This document shows, piece by piece, positions 60,180-64,000 of a stretch of 64,000 nt of DNA. The notes beneath the pieces are model-generated. The model worked only from the letters and a program-made list of their open reading frames with translations. It was not told where the DNA came from and did no database searches. The position numbers were made by a program, and so were the translations under genes. Origin of the DNA: Enterovibrio sp. JCM 19048 (GTDB lineage Bacteria; Pseudomonadota; Gammaproteobacteria; Enterobacterales; Vibrionaceae). The stretch is taken from positions 62,001-126,000 of the forward strand of contig BAXE01000001.1 in NCBI GenBank assembly GCA_001310415.1. The letters run 5' to 3'. The number at the start of each line of letters is the position of its first letter. Position 1 is the first letter of the stretch.

Positions 60180-60871
60180 TTATTCGTCATCCGGCTTAGC
60201 CAGCGATAAACGATGCCTGCCAGGAAAGCGCCGATCATCGGAGCGACCCAGAACAGCCAAAGCTGGGAGAGCGCCCAGTCACCGACAATCAGTGCAGGAC
60301 CGGTACTGCGGGCAGGGTTAACCGAGGCATTGGTGATTGGCACACTGATAAGGTGAACAAGCACCAAAGCCAAACCGATAGCAAGTCCTGCAAAACCCGG
60401 ACTAGAGAGCTTATGTGTTGCTCCAAGAATAACGATGAGGAACATGAAGGTGGTGAGAATTTCTGTCAGCAGGGCGGAGAGAAGGTTGTAACCACCAGGA
60501 GAGTGTTCGCCGTAGCCGTTTGATGCCAACCCACCGGATAAATCAAACCCGGGGGCGCCGCTGGCAATAATGTACACCACGTAGGCACCGACAATTGCGC
60601 CAGCTACCTGCACGACAATGTAGGGGATAAGTTCGGCAGTCGGGAATCGCCCGCCAGCCCATAACCCAAAGGATACAGCGGGGTTGAGGTGACAACCTGA
60701 GATATGGCCGATGGCATAAGCCATGGTGACAACAGTCAGGCCGAAGGCGATGGCAACACCAAGAAAGCCAATGCCGAGTTCAGGGAACGCTGCCGCGAAA
60801 ACAGCGCTGCCGCATCCGCCCAGAACCAGCCAGAAGGTGCCGATAAACTCGGCAGTTAGTTTTTTAACCAT
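60180..60871 (-). CDS. aqpZ: Aquaporin Z, frameshift near the C-terminus
   Basis: Restored length is 230 aa (E. coli AqpZ 231). Six membrane helices and both NPA loops ([23 protein letters not shown]). The water-selective filter is present: Phe in AEFIGTFWL, His in [12 protein letters not shown] and Arg in NPARS, so it is an orthodox water channel rather than a glycerol facilitator. Reading without repair runs through the terminator; one base restored near 60197 (WLS-PDDE) gives a normal stop at 60180. It is monocistronic. Confidence 0.93.
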
Positions 60872-61129
60872 GTCAGTTATTCCTAATCACTAATATAAGG
60901 CTCTGAACCCACGCAATAGTTGGAATACGGATTCAGTGTGAGGCATAGCTGTTTGCCGGGGTGGAACCTTTTAATTCAGACAAACGTACCTTTGACTGAG
61001 GCGGGCTGATATGCGTCACGTGTCATGAGTGAGAACAAAGCGTAAAAGCCAGAGGTGATTTGAGGTGTGATCGATGGAGATCTGTGTTAGCGTCAATAAA
61101 TCAATGGGATATCAGCTTGGAGCGAAGAG

Positions 61130-61285
61130 ATGGTCAAAATAGTGTTTGTCATCGGCCTGATCATTATCGGCGGGCTAGCGATGAAGTTTCTCGACGAAAA
61201 ATCCCAGAAAAAGGTGGTGATAGGCATCGGCGTGTTGGCAGGCATTGCGATTCTCAGCCTGATCATTTCTGAGCTGATGCGCTAA
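61130..61285 (+). CDS. Small two-helix membrane protein, 51 aa
   Basis: ATG 61130 behind GGAG. MVKIVFVIGLIIIGGLAMKF is the first hydrophobic helix, DEKSQKK a short charged loop, then GIGVLAGIAILSLIISELMR. A good terminator follows 34 bases later. Family not recognised. The hairpin-of-two-helices layout is common among small inner-membrane proteins. Confidence 0.7.
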   Translation: MVKIVFVIGLIIIGGLAMKFLDEKSQKKVVIGIGVLAGIAILSLIISELMR

Positions 61286-61318
61286 CTGTTTCCTACGTTT
61301 ACTGATTTTTGAATACAA

Positions 61319-61346
61319 AAAAGGCGAGCTAACCAGCTCGCCTTTC
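61319..61346. terminator. Bidirectional rho-independent terminator
   Basis: AAAGGCGAGCT / AGCTCGCCTTT stem with a 4-base loop, flanked by A and T tracts, between the 51-aa gene and the convergent ygiQ. Confidence 0.93.
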
Positions 61347-61362
61347 TCTTATCTATCGCGAC

Positions 61363-63699
61363 TTATCGCGCTGCAGGGCGGTTTCTGCCACCGGTTGGGC
61401 GCTTTTTATTGCCGTTCCCAGCTGGTTTGCCACCTGCCTGATGCTTTGGTTTGCCAGTGGTTGCAGGACGGCCATTACCGTTCGGCTTACCGTTTGCACC
61501 TTGGCCATTGCCGTTTGGCTTACCACCTTTAGGCGCACCGTTTTTCGCAGAGCTGTTCGGGTTGCTGCCGTTACGCGCGGAAGGCTTACGGATATCCGGC
61601 TGGTTCGGATGCTTGGTCGCAAAGCGTTTTGCTCCGTGACGGCTTGAACCGCGGCGTTGTGCCGGAGTCATTTCTGCTTCACTGCCTTCGCGTGGAACCA
61701 GACACTCAGGGCGATCGCCAATCAGGTGACGCTTGCCCATGCTGATCAATGCTTCACGCAGCAACGGCCAGTTTGCCGGATCATGGTAGCGCAGGAAGGC
61801 TTTGTGCAGACGACGCTGACGTTCACCTTTCGCAACAAACAGCTCTTCACGCTTCTTGTACTTCACACGCTTCAGTGGGTTGGTTTCCGCGTGGTACATC
61901 GCTGTTGCGTTACACATTGGCGATGGGTAGAAGTTCTGCACCTGATCACAACGGAAGTCATTTGCCTTCAGCCACAGTGCCAAGTTCATCATATCTTCGT
62001 CGGTACAGCCAGGATGCGCCGCGATGAAGTAAGGGATCAGGTACTGTTTCTTGCCAGCTTCCTTGGTGTACTTCTCGAACAGCGCTTTAAAGCGGTCGTA
62101 AGTGCCCATGCCCGGTTTCATCATCAGATCCAGCGTACCTTTCTCGGTATGTTCTGGCGCGATCTTCAGATAGCCGCCCACGTGATGGGTGACCAGTTCT
62201 TTCACGTACTCTGGTGATTCAATCGCCAGGTCGTAACGCACACCGGAAGCGATAACCACTTTCTTCACGCCTTCAAGCTGACGCGCTTCGCGGTACAGGT
62301 CGATAGTGTGCTTGTGGTCTGTGTTCAGTTTTTCACAGATTTTCGGGAACACGCACGAAGGACGTCGACAGTTTTTCTCTGCACGCGGATCAGAACAACC
62401 AAGGCGATACATGTTCGCTGTTGGGCCACCCAAATCGGAAATTACACCGGTAAAACCAGGCACTTTTTCGCGGATATCTTTGATCTCACTGATGATCGAT
62501 TCCTGCGAGCGGTTCTGGATGATACGGCCTTCGTGCTCGGTGATAGAACAGAAAGAACAACCACCGAAACAGCCACGCATGATGTTGACAGAGGTTTTGA
62601 TCATTTCATACGCAGGGATCTTCGCATCGCCGTAACGTGGGTGCGGAACACGTGCGTATGGCAGGCCGAACACATAGTCCATTTCCTCTGTGGTCAGCGG
62701 AATTGGCGGGGTGTTGACCCACAGTTCGCGGTCGCCGTGCTTTTGCACCAGCGCACGCGCAGAATATGGGTTGGTTTCCAGATGCATCACGCGGCTGGCG
62801 TGAGCATACAGGATACGGTCGTTCAACAGTTTTTCGTAAGAAGGCAGGCGCACGTAGCTGTTCTCAGCGTCGTGGCGCGAAGGGCGAACCATTACTGGTT
62901 TCGCTTCTTCTTCTTCTTTCTTCTCAGTCGCGCAGGCTGTTTCAACCGCGTATGGGTTCGGCATCGCCATCGCTTTGCCTGGCTTATCGATACGCGAGCT
63001 GTCGATTTCCGTCATCTCTTCCGGAACAGTTTTCAGCATCACGGCTGTACCCGGAATACGGGTCATCTCAGCAATGTCTTCGCCGCGCGAAAGACGGTGG
63101 GCAACTTCAACCAGCGCACGCTCGGCGTTACCAAACAGCAGGATGTCTGCTTTCGCATCACACAGAATGGAACGGCGGACTTTGTCAGACCAGTAATCAT
63201 AGTGTGCAAGACGACGCAGGCTGGCTTCGATACCACCCAGAACGATAGGGGTTTCTTTGTAGGCTTCTTTACAGCGCTGGGAGTAAACCAGTGCAGCGCG
63301 GTCAGGACGTTTGCCACCTTCGTTGCCCGGGGTGTAAGCATCGTCATGACGTGGTTTTCGGTCGGCGGTGTAGCGGTTGATCATGGAGTCCATGTTACCG
63401 GCAGTCACACCGAAGAAGAGGTTAGGCTGACCCAGCGCCATAAACGCGGTTTTGTCCTGCCATTCAGGTTGCGCAATGATACCTACGCGAAAGCCCTGCG
63501 CTTCAAGCACACGGCCGATTACCGCCATACCAAAGCTAGGGTGATCGACATAAGCATCGCCGGTGACAATGATGATGTCACAGCTATCCCAGCCAAGCAT
63601 GTCCATTTCTTCCCGGCTTGTTGGCAGGAAAGGAGCGGGACCAAAGCATTCAGCCCAATATGGTTGGTATTCGTTGATCGGAGTTACAGAATTGCGCAT
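61363..63699 (-). CDS. ygiQ: YgiQ-family radical SAM protein
   Basis: 778 aa in one frame. The N-terminal domain opens with [17 protein letters not shown] and contains [17 protein letters not shown]. The radical SAM cluster motif is [11 protein letters not shown] (CxxxCxxC), followed by [15 protein letters not shown] and [15 protein letters not shown] with extra Cys that may bind a second cluster. The last 75 residues are a low-complexity Gly/Asn/Lys tail ([20 protein letters not shown]), likely disordered and basic. The reaction is not established. It is intact over 2.3 kb, in contrast to many neighbours. Confidence 0.95.
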   Translation of the reverse strand: MRNSVTPINEYQPYWAECFGPAPFLPTSREEMDMLGWDSCDIIIVTGDAYVDHPSFGMAVIGRVLEAQGFRVGIIAQPEWQDKTAFMALGQPNLFFGVTAGNMDSMINRYTADRKPRHDDAYTPGNEGGKRPDRAALVYSQRCKEAYKETPIVLGGIEASLRRLAHYDYWSDKVRRSILCDAKADILLFGNAERALVEVAHRLSRGEDIAEMTRIPGTAVMLKTVPEEMTEIDSSRIDKPGKAMAMPNPYAVETACATEKKEEEEAKPVMVRPSRHDAENSYVRLPSYEKLLNDRILYAHASRVMHLETNPYSARALVQKHGDRELWVNTPPIPLTTEEMDYVFGLPYARVPHPRYGDAKIPAYEMIKTSVNIMRGCFGGCSFCSITEHEGRIIQNRSQESIISEIKDIREKVPGFTGVISDLGGPTANMYRLGCSDPRAEKNCRRPSCVFPKICEKLNTDHKHTIDLYREARQLEGVKKVVIASGVRYDLAIESPEYVKELVTHHVGGYLKIAPEHTEKGTLDLMMKPGMGTYDRFKALFEKYTKEAGKKQYLIPYFIAAHPGCTDEDMMNLALWLKANDFRCDQVQNFYPSPMCNATAMYHAETNPLKRVKYKKREELFVAKGERQRRLHKAFLRYHDPANWPLLREALISMGKRHLIGDRPECLVPREGSEAEMTPAQRRGSSRHGAKRFATKHPNQPDIRKPSARNGSNPNSSAKNGAPKGGKPNGNGQGANGKPNGNGRPATTGKPKHQAGGKPAGNGNKKRPTGGRNRPAAR

Positions 63700-63833
63700 T
63701 TTTTAACCTCTTTCTCGCGAGGCGTGAATTATAGCGGCTTGGAAGGTGGAGAGCCAGAGCGATTAAACCCGCAGTTTTGCAAGGTTTTAGCCGTTCATAC
63801 TGTGATTGGGGTGTTTAACTTGCAAATTATGCA

Positions 63834-63869
63834 GAAAAACGACCTCTGGCAGTGAGTGACTGGCAGAGG
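63834..63869 (-). terminator. Rho-independent terminator of the right-end gene
   Basis: On the minus strand CCTCTGCCAGT / ACTGCCAGAGG (one mismatch) is followed by TCGTTTTT. It lies 20 bases beyond the stop of the partial gene at the window edge. Confidence 0.82.
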
Positions 63870-63888
63870 CCAACTTCAGATTGGAGGG

Positions 63889-64000
63889 TTATTTGCGGTA
63901 AACCGAACGCCCATAAGAATAGGTGTCGCACACCGTGCGGTCATCGCCTAGAGTCATGAGAACAAAGAGCTTGTCTTCCAATGACTGGGCATGTTCCATC
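63889..64000 (-). CDS. Partial gene, C-terminus only
   Basis: The gene enters from the right edge; the last 36 residues include EHAQSLEDKLFVLMTLGDD, RTVCDTYSYGRSVYRK and a TAA at 63891-63889, with a terminator beyond. Too little remains to name the family. Confidence 0.6.
   Translation of the reverse strand, partial: MEHAQSLEDKLFVLMTLGDDRTVCDTYSYGRSVYRK

Noticed and set aside
62308-63855. A 515-codon open frame on the plus strand
   Set aside because: It lies fully antisense to the intact ygiQ gene, has improbable composition (Phe, Thr, Arg, His-rich) and no recognisable domain, so it is a shadow frame.
1-64000. tRNA or rRNA genes
   Set aside because: No cloverleaf pattern or conserved rRNA stretch was recognised in any intergenic region; a covariance search would be needed for certainty.

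Overview
The window looks like chromosomal DNA of a marine gammaproteobacterium in the Vibrionaceae, most like Enterovibrio, Grimontia or Photobacterium. The evidence is a VC1899-type CARF nuclease, YgiQ, HelD, AqpZ, a YdiJ-type oxidase, a giant LapA-like adhesin and many c-di-GMP and chemotaxis-type sensory proteins. This assignment is inferred from gene content; no rRNA or tRNA gene was seen. Base composition is roughly 50% GC by eye, except for an AT-rich islet at about 24.5-27.4 kb.

A property of the whole sequence governs how to read it. About 25 genes are broken by single-base deletions, more than 45 events in all. Each one I resolved is a lost base, usually from a short run, and restoring it gives a normal full-length family member. 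Restored zntA is 797 aa, udp 255 aa, ydiJ 1017 aa, aqpZ 230 aa and helD 695 aa. I read this as consensus or sequencing error rather than gene decay, so these genes are annotated as full-span CDSs with the break positions given.

Layout. 0-8.5 kb: the end of an exported protein gene, a receiver/cNMP-binding/histidine-kinase hybrid coupled to a single-domain response regulator, a YdgA-like DUF945 protein, a CBS protein, a MATE exporter, an SLC13 carrier and a third receiver of the same type. 8.5-12 kb: zntA behind a MerR/ZntR-type promoter, then udp behind a CRP-like site. 12-13.2 kb: an orphan Card1/VC1899-like nuclease. 13.6-22.7 kb: a LapA-type adhesin of about 3050 aa with a retention module and RTX C-terminus. 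22.8-24.2 kb: glycerophosphodiesterase and Dps. 24.5-27.2 kb: two integron-type cassettes with attC-like sites and no integrase, one encoding a PD-(D/E)XK-like protein and one a HEPN protein; a MITE-like element and an inverted pair of REP-like repeats lie at the edges. 27.7-29.1 kb: a SpoU-family RNA methyltransferase, a STAS-like protein and a 60-aa ORF.

29.2-37.6 kb: a seven-gene operon (aminotransferase, three-part amino-acid ABC transporter, fused CoA-transferase, M20 amidohydrolase, thiolase) divergent from a LysR regulator. The chemistry suggests uptake and degradation of a beta-amino acid or an N-acylated form of one. 37.6-45.4 kb: a small exported protein, a YccS/FUSC protein, HelD, an MFS exporter divergent from an AraC regulator, an AHSA1-type protein and a VOC protein. 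45.4-53.1 kb: a sensory cluster with a soluble multi-PAS chemoreceptor, a degenerate HD-GYP protein, a PilZ protein, a short MCP-tip-like protein, a di-iron MBL protein of the ODP type and a BLUF photoreceptor. 53.1-64 kb: FAN1-type nuclease, a NUDIX-PAP2 fusion, YdiJ-like oxidase, PhnB-like protein, AqpZ, a 51-aa membrane protein, YgiQ and a partial gene.

The best candidates for undescribed biology are the cassette islet, the LysR-linked catabolic operon, the orphan Card1-like effector and the MCP-tip-like/ODP pair.
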